A DNA stretch of 64,000 nucleotides from Paraburkholderia lacunae (GTDB taxonomy: Bacteria > Pseudomonadota > Gammaproteobacteria > Burkholderiales > Burkholderiaceae), in assembly GCF_003353175.1 (NCBI RefSeq), contig NZ_QHKS01000001.1:124001-188000 (forward strand), read 5' to 3'. The notes beneath the pieces were generated by a model that had not been told where the DNA came from, searched no databases, and worked only from the letters and a program-made list of their open reading frames with translations. Every line of letters begins with the position of its first letter. The stretch's first letter is position 1. This document shows, in pieces, positions 54,662-64,000 of the stretch. The translations under genes were made by a program, and so were the position numbers.

Positions 54662-55921
54662 CTAGTTCTGACGTTCCAGCACGGCGGCGAAGAAGCCGTC
54701 GGTGGCGTGGCGGTGCGGCCACAGCGAAAGGTAATCGCCCATTTCCAGATCGATGCGCTGTTCCGCGAGCACGTCGCGCGCGGGTACCAGCGCGAAATCA
54801 GGGTGATCGGCGAGGAACTGCTGCACGATCGCTTCGTTTTCCGCTTCGAGGATCGAGCAGGTCGCATAGACGAGCCGGCCGCCCTTCTTCACCAGACGCG
54901 CGGCGCTGGCCAGAATCGACGCCTGCTTCGGCGCCAGTTCCGCCACCGATTCCGGCGACTGACGCCACTTCAGATCCGGATTGCGGCGCAGCGTGCCCAG
55001 CCCGCTGCACGGCGCATCGACCAGCACACGGTCGATCTTGCCGGCCAGACGCTTGATCTTGGCGTCGTGTTCGCTGTCGATCAGCACCGGATTCACGTTC
55101 GAGAGCCCGCTGCGCGCAAGGCGCGGCTTGAGCTTGGCGAGGCGCCGCTCGGAGATGTCGAATGCATAGAGACGCCCGGTGGAGCGCATTGCCGCGCCCA
55201 GCGCCAGTGTCTTGCCGCCCCCGCCGGCGCAGAAGTCGACGATCATCTCGCCGCGCTTGGGTGCGACCAGCGAGCACAGCAGCTGGCTGCCTTCGTCCTG
55301 GACTTCGACCCAGCCGTGCTGGAACGCGTCGAGTTTGGTGAGCGGCGGCTTGCCGACCACGCGCACGCCGAACGGCGCGAACGGCGTCGCGCCGCCCTCG
55401 ATACCGGCCTTCGACAGCGCGGTGAGCACGTCGTCGCGGCTCGCCTTGATCGGATTCGCGCGCAGGTCCAGCGGCGCCGGGTAGTTCAGCGCGGCGGCCA
55501 GTTGCGCCAGTTCTTCGGCTTCAAATCGCTTGTTCAGCGCCTGGCAGATCCAGTCGGGCAGATTCAGGCGAATCCGCAGCGGCAGGCTCGCCGGATCGAT
55601 CGTCGCAACGTGTTCGAGCCACTTCGATTCGGCTTCGGACACGAACGGCTTGAGCGCCGTGCGGCCGACTGTCTGCATCAGACCGAGCAAGGCCATGCGG
55701 CGCGCAGGGCTGCCCGCGCCGCTTTCGGCCAGATGGGCAAATTCCATACGCCGGCGTAGCACCGCGAAGACCGCCTCGGCGATCACGCCGCGCTCGCCGT
55801 GCCCGAGCTTCGGGTGCGCGCGGAAGAAGCGGCTGGTGGTGGCGTCGGCCGGGCCGTTCAGTCTCAGGACTTCAGCCAGCAAAGTCTCGGTTTGTCCAAT
55901 CAGAAAACCATGCAATCTCAT
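54662..55921 (-). CDS. RsmB/NOP family 16S rRNA m5C methyltransferase
   Basis: A 419-residue RNA cytosine methyltransferase. Residues 1-140 resemble the NusB-like RNA-binding part (ERGVIAEAVFAVLRRRMEFAHL), residues 150-419 the SAM-dependent catalytic domain: DFCAGGGGKTLALGA (about 245), VDAPCSGLGTLRRNPDLKW (about 310) with the PCS cysteine and YATCSILEAENEAIV (about 362) with the second catalytic cysteine. Known members methylate C967 or related positions of 16S rRNA. It overlaps purN by four bases and precedes the mechanosensitive channel gene. Confidence 0.88.
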   Translation of the reverse strand: MRLHGFLIGQTETLLAEVLRLNGPADATTSRFFRAHPKLGHGERGVIAEAVFAVLRRRMEFAHLAESGAGSPARRMALLGLMQTVGRTALKPFVSEAESKWLEHVATIDPASLPLRIRLNLPDWICQALNKRFEAEELAQLAAALNYPAPLDLRANPIKASRDDVLTALSKAGIEGGATPFAPFGVRVVGKPPLTKLDAFQHGWVEVQDEGSQLLCSLVAPKRGEMIVDFCAGGGGKTLALGAAMRSTGRLYAFDISERRLAKLKPRLARSGLSNVNPVLIDSEHDAKIKRLAGKIDRVLVDAPCSGLGTLRRNPDLKWRQSPESVAELAPKQASILASAARLVKKGGRLVYATCSILEAENEAIVQQFLADHPDFALVPARDVLAEQRIDLEMGDYLSLWPHRHATDGFFAAVLERQN

Positions 55922-56571
55922 GCGCCCTCTCCGGCGGTGTGACCGGCAAAGAGCCATTGCGGCTCCGGCGGCGTAAGCGTGACACGCAAGCCGTCGAGAG
56001 CAAGACGCCCTTCGACGAACCAGCGCACCGCGCGTGGATAAATGATGTGTTCGGTTGCCAGCACGCGCCCGGCGAGCATGGCGGGGGTGTCGCCTGCGAG
56101 CACCGGCACCGCCGCCTGCACGACGATCGGCCCGTGATCGAGCTGCGACGTGACAAAATGCACTGACGCGCCGTGCAGCCGCACGCCCGCATCGAGCGCC
56201 TGCTGATGGGTTTTAAGGCCCGGGAAGCTTGGCAGCAGCGACGGATGCACGTTCAGCATGCGCCCGGCGTAATGGTCGACGAAACCAGGCGTGAGCACCC
56301 GCATGAAGCCGGCGAGCACGACCAGGTCGGGCGTAAAGCCATCGATCTCGCGCGCCAGCGCGGCGTCGAAGCTCTCGCGGTCGGGAAACTGGCGGTGGTC
56401 GACCACCGCCGTGGCAATGCCGTGCAACGCCGCGAACGCAAGGCCCGCCGCGTCAGGACGGTTCGCAATCACGGCGGCGACCTGCGCCGGCCAGCCTTCG
56501 CGCGAACAGGCGCTCACGATGGCTTCCATGTTGCTGCCCCGCCCGGAAATCAGGATGACGAGTTTTTTCAT
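55918..56571 (-). CDS. purN: Phosphoribosylglycinamide formyltransferase
   Basis: A 217-residue GAR transformylase of purine synthesis, which uses 10-formyltetrahydrofolate. It starts MKKLVILISGRGSNMEAIVSAC, has DLVVLAGFMRVLTPGFVDHYAGRMLNVHPSLLPSFPGLKTHQQALDAG (residues 80-130; the NxHPSLLPxF stretch is the folate/active-site motif) and GASVHFVTSQLDHGPIVVQAAVPV, where the His and Asp are catalytic. The gene is divergent from ribF over a 117-base gap. Confidence 0.96.
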   Translation of the reverse strand: MKKLVILISGRGSNMEAIVSACSREGWPAQVAAVIANRPDAAGLAFAALHGIATAVVDHRQFPDRESFDAALAREIDGFTPDLVVLAGFMRVLTPGFVDHYAGRMLNVHPSLLPSFPGLKTHQQALDAGVRLHGASVHFVTSQLDHGPIVVQAAVPVLAGDTPAMLAGRVLATEHIIYPRAVRWFVEGRLALDGLRVTLTPPEPQWLFAGHTAGEGA

Positions 56572-56636
56572 CCGCGGATTTTATCATTCGGGGACACCGA
56601 AACCGCGACGCGCCGCCGTGTCTTGCGCTGAGCGTT

Positions 56637-56642
56637 TATAAT
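56637..56642 (+). promoter_or_regulatory. Probable -10 box of ribF
   Basis: TATAAT lies 47 bases before the ribF start; the -35 region could not be fixed with confidence (best match near 56617). Confidence 0.45.
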
Positions 56643-56688
56643 CGATTGTTTTGCGGCACCTCGGCCGCCCTACCTCAAACCCGCTATC

Positions 56689-57684
56689 GTGAGAGTCTTC
56701 CGCGGTCTTCCCAATGCTGAAAGCCGTGCGCCTTGCGCACTGACCATCGGCAACTTCGACGGTGTCCACCGCGGCCATCAGGCTTTGCTCGCCCATGTGC
56801 GCGCGGCGGCCGATGCACGCGGCCTGCCCGTCTGCGTGATGACCTTCGAGCCGCACCCGCGCGAGTTCTTCAACCCGGCCGGCGCGCCGCCCCGTATCGC
56901 GATGCTGCGCGACAAGCTCGAGGCGCTGCGCACCAACGGCGTCGACCGCGTGGTGGTCGAGCATTTCAATCACACCTTCGCGAGCCAGCCGCCGGATGCG
57001 TTCGTCGAGCGGATCATCGTCAACGGACTGCATGCGCGCTGGGTGATGATCGGCGACGACTTCCGCTACGGCTCGAAGCGCGCCGGCGATTTTGCGTCGC
57101 TCAAGGCCGCCGGCCAGCAGTACGGTTTCGAAGTCGAGCAGATGGCGACGGTAGCCGATCCGTCCGGCGCACGCATTTCCAGTTCGGGCGTGCGCGCGGC
57201 GCTGGTGGCGGGCGACCTCGACTCGGCGCGCGAGGCGCTGGGCCGCGACTATCTGATCAGCGGCCACGTCGTGCACGGCATGAAACTCGGCCGCGATCTC
57301 GGTTTCCCCACGCTCAATCTGCCGATCGCGCACAAGCGTCCGGCGCTCGCCGGTATTTTCGTGGTGCGCGTGCATGGCGTGACTGACGAACCGCTGCCGG
57401 GCGTCGCGAGCCTCGGGCTGCGCCCCACCGTCGACGATTCCGGCCGCGTGCTGCTCGAAGTGCACCTGCTCGACTGGCACGGCGACGCGTATGGCAAACT
57501 CGTGCGCGTCGAATTCCTCAAGAAGCTGCGCGACGAAGAGAAGTACGTCGACCTCGAAACGCTGACCGCCGCCATTGCGCGCGACGTCGCCAACGCCCGC
57601 GCATGGTTCGCGGCTGTCGGCGCCGGCACGCCGGGCAGCCGCTCCACCGGTTTCGCCACCTCGGCCACCGACCGAATTAGATAG
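56689..57684 (+). CDS. ribF: Bifunctional riboflavin kinase / FAD synthetase
   Basis: A 331-residue RibF. Residues 1-185 are the FAD synthetase part (LTIGNFDGVHRGHQALL with the nucleotide-transferase HxGH motif near 22; FEPHPREFF; RISSSGVRAALVAGDL near 165); residues 190-300 the flavokinase (SGHVVHGMKLGRDLGFPTLNLP near 198). It makes FMN and FAD from riboflavin. Start is GTG 56689. ileS-lspA follows 168 bases downstream, an arrangement (ribF-ileS-lspA) common in proteobacteria. The last 30 residues are unconserved. Confidence 0.95.
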   Translation: MRVFRGLPNAESRAPCALTIGNFDGVHRGHQALLAHVRAAADARGLPVCVMTFEPHPREFFNPAGAPPRIAMLRDKLEALRTNGVDRVVVEHFNHTFASQPPDAFVERIIVNGLHARWVMIGDDFRYGSKRAGDFASLKAAGQQYGFEVEQMATVADPSGARISSSGVRAALVAGDLDSAREALGRDYLISGHVVHGMKLGRDLGFPTLNLPIAHKRPALAGIFVVRVHGVTDEPLPGVASLGLRPTVDDSGRVLLEVHLLDWHGDAYGKLVRVEFLKKLRDEEKYVDLETLTAAIARDVANARAWFAAVGAGTPGSRSTGFATSATDRIR

Positions 57685-57852
57685 CCGCCGCGGTACATGC
57701 GAGCGCTGTCTGTGCCGCCTGTACCCTCGCAGCGCGCATCGAAGGGCGTCCGTGACTCACGCGACATGCCTGCCGGGCGCGCCCAAACGCCCTGCGCATA
57801 ATGCGTATACCGCGCCCTGCTGCGCATAGAAAGAATTCACCGCGACCTCATC

Positions 57853-60690
57853 ATGAGCAACAAGAAAGCCGATTCGAAACCGCAGTCACGCTACCCGGTC
57901 AACCTGCTCGACACGCCGTTTCCGATGCGTGGCGACCTGCCCAAGCGCGAGCCGCAATGGGTGAAGGACTGGCAGGAACGCAAGGTCTACGAGACGATCC
58001 GCGCCGCCTCCCGGGGCCGCAAGAAGTTCATCCTGCACGACGGCCCGCCGTATGCGAACGGCGACATCCACCTCGGCCACGCGGTCAACAAGATCCTCAA
58101 GGACATGATCGTCAAGGCGCGCAATCTGGCGGGTTTCGACGCGGTCTACGTGCCGGGCTGGGATTGCCACGGCATGCCGATCGAAATCCAGATCGAAAAG
58201 CAGTTCGGCAAGTCGCTGCCGGCCGCCGAAGTCATGCAGAAGGCGCGCGCCTACGCGACCGAACAGATCGAGAAGCAGAAGGGCGGCTTCCGGCGTCTGG
58301 GCGTGCTCGGCGACTGGGACAATCCGTACAGGACGATGCACTTCGCGAACGAAGCCGGCGAAATCCGCGCGCTCGCGAAGATCATGGCAAAGGGCTACGT
58401 GTTCCGCGGCCTGAAACCGGTCAACTGGTGTTTCGACTGCGGCTCGGCGCTCGCGGAAGCGGAAGTCGAATACAAGGACAAGACCGATCCGACCATCGAC
58501 GTGATGTTCGGCTTCGCCGAGCCGGAAAAGACCGCACAGGCTTTCGGCCTCGCCGCGCTGCCGCGCAACGAAGGCGGCATCGTGATCTGGACCACCACGC
58601 CGTGGACCATCCCTGCCAACCAGGCGTTGAACCTGCATCCGGAAATCGTCTATGCGCTGGTCGATACGCCGCGCGGTCTGCTGATCCTCGCTGAAGAACG
58701 TGTCGAGGCCTGCCTGAAGCAATACAGCCTGGAAGGCAGGATCGTCGCGACCACGCCCGGCGCGAAGCTCGTCAACCTGCGCTTCAACCACCCGCTCGCC
58801 TCCGCGCATCCGGGCTACAAACGCACGGCGCCGGTCTATCTCGGCGACTACGTGACGACCGAGACCGGTACGGGTATCGTGCACTCGTCGCCGGCGTACG
58901 GCGTGGAAGACTTCGTGTCGTGCAAGGCGCACGGCATGGCCGACTCGGACATCATCAATCCGGTGATGGGCGACGGCCGTTATATCGAATCGCTCGCCTT
59001 GTTCGGCGGCCTGTCGATCTGGGCGGCAAATCCGCAGATCGTCGAGGCGCTGCAAGCCGCCGGCTCGCTGCTGCGCAGCGAGAAGTACACGCACAGCTAC
59101 ATGCACTGCTGGCGCCACAAGACGCCGATCATCTACCGCGCGACCTCGCAATGGTTCGCCGGCATGGACGTGAAGCCGAACGACACCAGCAAGACGCTGC
59201 GCGAAACCGCGCTCGAAGGCATCGAGAACACTGCGTTTTATCCGTCGTGGGGCAAGCAGCGCCTGTTCAGCATGATCGCCAACCGGCCTGACTGGACGCT
59301 CTCGCGTCAGCGTCAATGGGGCGTGCCGATGGCGTTCTTCGTGCACAAGGAAACGGGCGAGCTGCATCCGCGCACGCTGGAATTGCTCGAAGAAGTCGCG
59401 CAACGCGTCGAGAAGGCCGGCATCGAAGCCTGGCAGACGCTCGACCCGCGCGAGCTGATCGGCGACGACGCGAACATGTACGAAAAGAACCGCGACACGC
59501 TGGACGTCTGGTTCGATTCCGGCACAACGCACTGGCACGTGCTGCGCGGCTCACATAAGGACGAACTGCAGTTCCCGGCCGATCTGTATCTGGAAGGCTC
59601 GGACCAGCACCGCGGCTGGTTCCACTCGTCGCTCCTGACCGCGTCGATGCTCGACGGCCGTCCGCCGTACAACGCGCTGCTCACGCACGGCTTCACCGTC
59701 GACGGCGAAGGCCGCAAGATGAGCAAGTCGCTCGGCAACGGTATCGATCCGCATGACGTGGCGAACCGCCTCGGCGCGGAAATCATCCGTCTGTGGATTG
59801 CCTCGACCGACTACTCGGGCGAACTGGCGATCTCCGAGGAAATCCTGAAGCGCGTCACGGAAAGCTATCGTCGCATCCGCAACACGCTGCGCTTCCTGCT
59901 CGCGAACCTGTCCGACTTCGATTTCGCGCAGCACGCGCGCCCGGCCGAAGACTGGCTCGAGATCGATCGCTATGCGCTGGCGCTGTCGGCGAATCTGCAA
60001 AACGACATCCTCTCGCACTACGACAAGTACGAGTTCCACCCGGTGGTCGCCAAACTGCAGACGTTCTGCTCGGAAGACCTCGGCGGCTTCTATCTGGACG
60101 TGCTGAAAGACCGCCTCTACACGACCGCCGCGGAGTCCGTCGCGCGCCGCGCGGCGCAGACCGTGCTGTACCACATCGCGCACGGCCTGCTGCGCCTGAT
60201 GGCGCCGTTCCTGTCGTTCACCGCCGAAGAAGCGTGGAAGGTGTTCGAGCCGAATAGCGAAACCATCTTCACCGAGACGTATCACGCGTTCCCTGCTGTG
60301 CCGGATGCCGGCGCCCTGCTCGACAAATGGACGCTGCTGCGCGCCGCGCGCAGCGATGTGACCAAGGCGCTGGAAGAAGCGCGCGTGGCCAACCTGATCG
60401 GTTCGTCGCTGCAGGCGGAAGTCGAAATCCGCGCGAGCGGCGCGCGTTACGACGCGCTCGCGAGCCTCGCCGACGACCTGAAGTTCGTGCTGATCACGTC
60501 GGCAGCGAACGTCGTGAAGGTCGGCAGCGAAGCGGACGAAAGCGTCGAAGTGATCGCCTCGAAGTATCTGAAGTGCGAACGCTGCTGGCACTACCGCGCG
60601 GACGTCGGCGCGAACGCCGAACACCCCACGCTGTGCGGCCGGTGTTTCAGCAACCTGTTCGGCAACGGTGAGTCGAGGAGCGCGGCATAA
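57853..60690 (+). CDS. ileS: Isoleucyl-tRNA synthetase
   Basis: A 945-residue class I synthetase. HIGH appears as [18 protein letters not shown] (near residue 64) and KMSKS as [14 protein letters not shown] (near 623). The editing domain is between, with [24 protein letters not shown] near 255. The C-terminal zinc finger [24 protein letters not shown] near 915 is of the bacterial type I form, sensitive to mupirocin in other species. ATG 57853 follows a GA-rich site. The stop overlaps the lspA start (TAATG), so both are coupled. Confidence 0.97.
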   Translation: MSNKKADSKPQSRYPVNLLDTPFPMRGDLPKREPQWVKDWQERKVYETIRAASRGRKKFILHDGPPYANGDIHLGHAVNKILKDMIVKARNLAGFDAVYVPGWDCHGMPIEIQIEKQFGKSLPAAEVMQKARAYATEQIEKQKGGFRRLGVLGDWDNPYRTMHFANEAGEIRALAKIMAKGYVFRGLKPVNWCFDCGSALAEAEVEYKDKTDPTIDVMFGFAEPEKTAQAFGLAALPRNEGGIVIWTTTPWTIPANQALNLHPEIVYALVDTPRGLLILAEERVEACLKQYSLEGRIVATTPGAKLVNLRFNHPLASAHPGYKRTAPVYLGDYVTTETGTGIVHSSPAYGVEDFVSCKAHGMADSDIINPVMGDGRYIESLALFGGLSIWAANPQIVEALQAAGSLLRSEKYTHSYMHCWRHKTPIIYRATSQWFAGMDVKPNDTSKTLRETALEGIENTAFYPSWGKQRLFSMIANRPDWTLSRQRQWGVPMAFFVHKETGELHPRTLELLEEVAQRVEKAGIEAWQTLDPRELIGDDANMYEKNRDTLDVWFDSGTTHWHVLRGSHKDELQFPADLYLEGSDQHRGWFHSSLLTASMLDGRPPYNALLTHGFTVDGEGRKMSKSLGNGIDPHDVANRLGAEIIRLWIASTDYSGELAISEEILKRVTESYRRIRNTLRFLLANLSDFDFAQHARPAEDWLEIDRYALALSANLQNDILSHYDKYEFHPVVAKLQTFCSEDLGGFYLDVLKDRLYTTAAESVARRAAQTVLYHIAHGLLRLMAPFLSFTAEEAWKVFEPNSETIFTETYHAFPAVPDAGALLDKWTLLRAARSDVTKALEEARVANLIGSSLQAEVEIRASGARYDALASLADDLKFVLITSAANVVKVGSEADESVEVIASKYLKCERCWHYRADVGANAEHPTLCGRCFSNLFGNGESRSAA

Positions 60691-61196
60691 TGGCGAGAAC
60701 CGTGTCGAAATCGTCGTCCGGAAGCGGTTCGCTGGCACCCTGGCTCGGCGTCGCGCTGATCGTGATCCTGTTCGATCAGCTGACGAAAATCGCGATCCAG
60801 AAGGTGTTTGCCTACGGTGTCGCGCATGAGGTCACGCCGTTTTTCAACCTGATCCTCGTGTACAACCGCGGCGCAGCCTTCAGCTTCCTCGCGATGGCGG
60901 GCGGCTGGCAACGCTGGGCGTTCACCGCACTCGGCGTAGTCGCGGCGCTGGTGATCAGCTATCTGCTCAAGCGCCATGGCGCGCAGAAGATGTTCTGTAC
61001 GGCGCTCTCGCTGATTCTCGGCGGCGCGCTCGGCAACGTGATCGACCGGCTGGCGTACGGGCACGTGATCGACTTTCTCGATTTCCACGTACGCACGTGG
61101 CACTGGCCGGCGTTCAATCTCGCCGACAGCGCGATCACGATCGGCGCGATCCTGCTGGTGCTCGACGAGTTGCGGCGCGTGCGCGGCGCGCGCTAA
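60690..61196 (+). CDS. lspA: Lipoprotein signal peptidase
   Basis: A 168-residue aspartic membrane peptidase that removes signal peptides from prolipoproteins after lipid attachment. Four hydrophobic helices are visible. The catalytic aspartates are in [23 protein letters not shown] (residues 114-136) and [18 protein letters not shown] (residues 143-160). It is the classic partner of ileS, as seen here with a one-base overlap. Confidence 0.96.
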   Translation: MARTVSKSSSGSGSLAPWLGVALIVILFDQLTKIAIQKVFAYGVAHEVTPFFNLILVYNRGAAFSFLAMAGGWQRWAFTALGVVAALVISYLLKRHGAQKMFCTALSLILGGALGNVIDRLAYGHVIDFLDFHVRTWHWPAFNLADSAITIGAILLVLDELRRVRGAR

Positions 61197-61300
61197 CGCC
61201 GTTCAGGTTCGCCGCTTGGGTACACGCCTGGGTTCGCTTTGAAGGCCGGCGGCGGTGCAGTGCGCCGCTGCTCGCCACCACGCTTTGTCGGAGGCTTTCG

Positions 61301-62515
61301 TTGGCAACCGCAGAACTCGCAGGAAAACACCTCGTCCTCGGCATGACGGGCGGGATTGCCTGCTACAAGATCGCCGAGTTCACGCGTCTGCTGACCAAGG
61401 CAGGCGCGACCGTGCAGGTCGTGATGACCGAAGCGGCCACGCAGTTCATCACCCCCGTCACCATGCAGGCGCTGTCAGGCCGTACGGTCTACACGAGCCA
61501 GTGGGACGCGCGTGTGCCGAACAACATGGCGCACATCGATCTGTCGCGTGAAGCGGATGCGATCGTGATTGCACCCGCCTCCACCGACTTCCTCGCCAGG
61601 CTCGCGCACGGCATGGCCGACGACCTGCTGTCGACGCTGTGCGTCGCGCGCGATTGTCCGCTGCTCGTCGTGCCGGCGATGAACCGGCAGATGTGGCAGA
61701 ACCCCGCGACGCAACGCAATGTCGCGCAACTACGCGCGGACGGTATCGAGGTGCTCGGTCCCGATTCGGGTCCGCAAGCGTGCGGCGAAGTCGGCGACGG
61801 GCGGATGTTGGAAGCGTCAGCGACCTATGAAGCGATCGCTTCATTCTTTTCACCCAAAATTCTGACTGGCCGGCGCGTGTTGCTGACAGCCGGCCCGACG
61901 TTCGAACCGCTCGATCCGGTACGCGGCATCACCAATCGTTCGAGCGGCAAGATGGGCTTCGCACTGGCTCGCGCGGCGCAGCAAGCGGGCGCCGAGGTGC
62001 ATCTGGTTGCCGGTCCGGTGGCGCTGGAAACACCGTGGGGCGTGTTTCGCGAAGACGTGCAAACCGCCCAGCAGATGCACGACGCCGTCATGCACGCGGT
62101 CGCCGATTGCGACATCTTCATCGGCGTGGCCGCGGTCGCCGACTGGCGCGTCGATCACGCGAGCGAACACAAGATCAAGAAGACTGCCGAGCGCACGATG
62201 CCGACTTTTACGTTCGTCGAAAATCCGGATATTCTGGCCTCGGTAGCGAAGCTGCCGCATCCGCCCTTTGCGGTCGGTTTCGCGGCGGAAAGCGGCGAGC
62301 TCGAAGTGCATGGCGAAGAAAAGCGCGTGCGCAAGAAGGTGCCGCTTCTGATCGGCAATCTCGGCCCGCTGACCTTCGGCCTCGACGATAACGAAGTGAT
62401 CCTGTTCGAAGCTGGCGGCGTCACGAGGCTGCCGCGCGCCGACAAGCAGACGCTCGCGCGCGCCTTGATTGCGGAGATCGCGAAGCGTCTGCCCGACCCG
62501 AGTCTGAGCCGCTGA
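61301..62515 (+). CDS. coaBC: Bifunctional phosphopantothenoylcysteine decarboxylase / phosphopantothenate-cysteine ligase
   Basis: A 404-residue CoaBC (Dfp). Residues 1-185 are CoaC with the FMN domain: KHLVLGMTGGIACYKIAEFTRLL, VTMQALSGRTVYT and PAMNRQMWQNPATQRNVAQLRADG, the PxMNxxMW motif. Residues 190-400 are CoaB: RVLLTAGPTFEPLDPVRGITNRSSGKMGFALARAA. Together they make 4'-phosphopantetheine in coenzyme A synthesis. The start is TTG 61301 with GGAGG seven bases before. A dut gene lies two genes on, a neighbour often found beside coaBC. Confidence 0.95.
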   Translation: MATAELAGKHLVLGMTGGIACYKIAEFTRLLTKAGATVQVVMTEAATQFITPVTMQALSGRTVYTSQWDARVPNNMAHIDLSREADAIVIAPASTDFLARLAHGMADDLLSTLCVARDCPLLVVPAMNRQMWQNPATQRNVAQLRADGIEVLGPDSGPQACGEVGDGRMLEASATYEAIASFFSPKILTGRRVLLTAGPTFEPLDPVRGITNRSSGKMGFALARAAQQAGAEVHLVAGPVALETPWGVFREDVQTAQQMHDAVMHAVADCDIFIGVAAVADWRVDHASEHKIKKTAERTMPTFTFVENPDILASVAKLPHPPFAVGFAAESGELEVHGEEKRVRKKVPLLIGNLGPLTFGLDDNEVILFEAGGVTRLPRADKQTLARALIAEIAKRLPDPSLSR

Positions 62516-62602
62516 AGCCGCTCCGCGGCGAGGCACGCTGAGCATCAACGTGCCTCGCCGCAAGCCGCTCCGGCGCACCGAATCCTCTGGAGCAGTACCG
62601 AA

Positions 62603-63625
62603 ATGACGCTACTTTCCGTGCTCGATCAAACGCCCGTGATCGACGGGCACTCAGTGGCGGACGCGATCGCCGCCACCGTCGAACTGGCGCAACTCGCCGA
62701 CGACCTCGGCTACACGCGCTACTGGTGCGCTGAACACCACGGCCTGCGCGGGGTGTCGAATCCCTGCCCCGAGGTGATGCTCGCGCACCTCGGCAGCGTG
62801 ACCAGGCGCATCCGTATCGGCTCCGGCGGCGTGATGCTGCCGTACTACAGCCCGTTCAAAGTCGCCGAGCAATTCATGATGCTCGAGGCGCTGTTTCCCA
62901 ATCGTATCGATCTCGGCGTGGGACGCGCGCCGGGCGGAGACATGCAAACGGCGCAAGCGGTGGCCGCCGGCACCTACAATCGCGGCGACATTTTCCCGCA
63001 GCAGGTCGCGGATCTGGTCGGCCTGATGCACGGCACGCTGGCCGAGGGGCATCTTGCGCGCGGCGTGCTGCTGCAACCGCAAGTCGCCACGCGCCCGCAA
63101 CTCTGGATGCTCGGTTCGAGCGAGTTCGGTGGCCTGCTGGCGGCGCAACTCGGCATCCGCTTCGCGTTTGCGCATTTCATCAACGCGCATTTCGGGCATC
63201 AGCTGGCGCTTGCCTATCGTGAGCGCTTCAAAGCCAGCCAGGAAGCCCAGCAGCCGTATCTGGCAGCCGCCGTGTTCGTGATTTGCGCGGACACCGAACA
63301 TGAGGCCGCCGACCTGGAAAAAGCCGTCGACCTGCGTCGCGTGCAGATGGCCTACGGCCTGAATGCGCCGATTCCGACGGTCGAGCAAGGCGCGGCGCAA
63401 GAATTCGGCGAGCGCGAGCAACTGGTGATCGACCGCGAGAAGCCGCGCAGTATCATCGGCACCCCGGAAACCGTGACTGAGCGCCTGCAAGACTTGCAGG
63501 CGCAATTCCAGGCCGACGAACTGATCGTCCTCACCGTAGCGGGCAGCTATCGCGCCCGTCTACGTTCCTATGAACTCCTGGCCGACGCGTTCCAACTCGG
63601 ACGTCAGGCCTCCTCGACCTCTTAA
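62603..63625 (+). CDS. Luciferase-like (LLM class) flavin-dependent monooxygenase
   Basis: A 340-residue (alpha/beta)8-barrel flavoprotein of the bacterial-luciferase family. It starts [45 protein letters not shown], with the His-His pair of the MsnO8-like subgroup, and contains [44 protein letters not shown] near residue 75-118, which binds the flavin. The substrate is unknown. Unlike longer luciferases there is no partner subunit. It sits between coaBC and dut; no regulation is apparent. Confidence 0.88.
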   Translation: MTLLSVLDQTPVIDGHSVADAIAATVELAQLADDLGYTRYWCAEHHGLRGVSNPCPEVMLAHLGSVTRRIRIGSGGVMLPYYSPFKVAEQFMMLEALFPNRIDLGVGRAPGGDMQTAQAVAAGTYNRGDIFPQQVADLVGLMHGTLAEGHLARGVLLQPQVATRPQLWMLGSSEFGGLLAAQLGIRFAFAHFINAHFGHQLALAYRERFKASQEAQQPYLAAAVFVICADTEHEAADLEKAVDLRRVQMAYGLNAPIPTVEQGAAQEFGEREQLVIDREKPRSIIGTPETVTERLQDLQAQFQADELIVLTVAGSYRARLRSYELLADAFQLGRQASSTS

Positions 63626-63639
63626 ACCTTCGAACCTGC

Positions 63640-64000
63640 ATGAAACTCGACCTGAAGATTCTCGATGCGCGGATGCGCGACCAACTCCCGGCCTACGCAA
63701 CCACGGGCAGCGCGGGCCTCGACCTGCGCGCCTGCCTCGACGAAGCGTTGACGCTCGCGCCCGGCGACACCGCACTGGTGCCGACGGGTCTGGCGATTCA
63801 CGTCGGCGATCCCGGTTATGCGGCCTTGATCCTGCCGCGCTCGGGTTTGGGTCATAAGCACGGGATCGTGCTGGGCAATCTGGTCGGCCTGATCGATTCG
63901 GATTACCAGGGGCAGCTAATGATTTCGACGTGGAACCGCGGCGAGACCACCTTCGTGCTGAATCCGATGGAGCGCCTCGCGCAACTCGTGATCGTGCCGG
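63640..64000 (+). CDS. dut: dUTP diphosphatase, 5' part
   Basis: Incomplete gene running off the right edge; about 120 of the usual 148 residues. dUTPase hydrolyses dUTP to dUMP and pyrophosphate. Motif 1 ([14 protein letters not shown], near residue 20), motif 2 ([31 protein letters not shown], near 70-100) and the motif preceding the C-terminal glycine-rich tail ([10 protein letters not shown]) are present. The start ATG 63640 fits the family start MKLDLKILD. Confidence 0.95.
   Translation, partial: MKLDLKILDARMRDQLPAYATTGSAGLDLRACLDEALTLAPGDTALVPTGLAIHVGDPGYAALILPRSGLGHKHGIVLGNLVGLIDSDYQGQLMISTWNRGETTFVLNPMERLAQLVIVP

Noticed and set aside
57886..59538. 550-codon minus-strand frame inside ileS
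   Set aside because: Antisense shadow of a clear isoleucyl-tRNA synthetase gene; composition typical of such shadows.

Overview
The window looks like a chromosomal segment of a Burkholderiaceae betaproteobacterium, most likely Paraburkholderia. Evidence: high GC with strong GC3 bias in every reading frame that carries a recognisable protein, protein families and gene sets typical of that group (RibB with a cysteine-less GTP cyclohydrolase II domain, nadB facing nadC-nadA, purN-rsmB-mscS, the liv operon), and betaproteobacterial tRNA-Leu(CAA) and tRNA-Gly(CCC). Species is not decided by the sequence alone.

Layout. 1-3030: end of riboflavin synthase, a decayed F420-reductase-like fragment, ribB(A), ribH, nusB. 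3208-8639: a class I aminotransferase, a lytic transglycosylase, a hairpin-rich intergenic region, ubiD, a LysE-type exporter. 8740-13107: a threo-3-hydroxyaspartate/threonine dehydratase-like enzyme, a Gly/Tyr-rich secreted protein, an overlooked 53-residue basic protein, a DUF2520 dehydrogenase, an EthD-like protein, YggT. 13194-18994: tRNA-Gly, a secreted protein, trmB, an IS3-family end fragment, uppP, a DUF1439 lipoprotein, a cysteine-cluster protein, hemN, tRNA-Leu. 18995-20918: the only clearly accessory stretch, a worn genomic island next to tRNA-Leu with repeated GTAACC motifs, the C-terminus of a phage portal protein, an STM2901/DUF1493 gene pair and an IS6-type transposase relic.

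20919-33001: an amino-acid permease, a secreted alpha/beta hydrolase, then one long minus-strand operon: RpiR-type regulator, isoaspartyl peptidase (iaaA), a glutathione/dipeptide ABC importer (gsiABCD order as in E. coli), a P1/S58 peptidase and an M55 D-aminopeptidase. It imports short, probably modified peptides and breaks them down. 33171-38632: rsuA, a small membrane protein, a YeeZ-like epimerase, a ferredoxin-reductase, and argD plus a GNAT gene. argD is preceded by a promoter, a leaderless mini-ORF with four consecutive arginine codons and an intrinsic terminator, which together look like an arginine attenuator. 38750-43947: livFGMH plus the branched-chain amino-acid binding protein.

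44488-51703: ispH-slpA, radC, rpmB-rpmG, another IS3 relic, and the de novo NAD genes nadB and nadC-nadA. 51834-57684: a fatty-acid desaturase, an MscS channel, rsmB-like methyltransferase, purN, and ribF. 57853-64000: ileS-lspA-coaBC, a luciferase-like monooxygenase and the start of dut.

Most genes are housekeeping. The stronger novelty candidates are the argD leader, the hairpin/direct-repeat element at 5857-6001, the 53-residue protein gene at 10622-10783, and the tRNA-Leu island cargo. All are inferences from sequence only; no database search was run.
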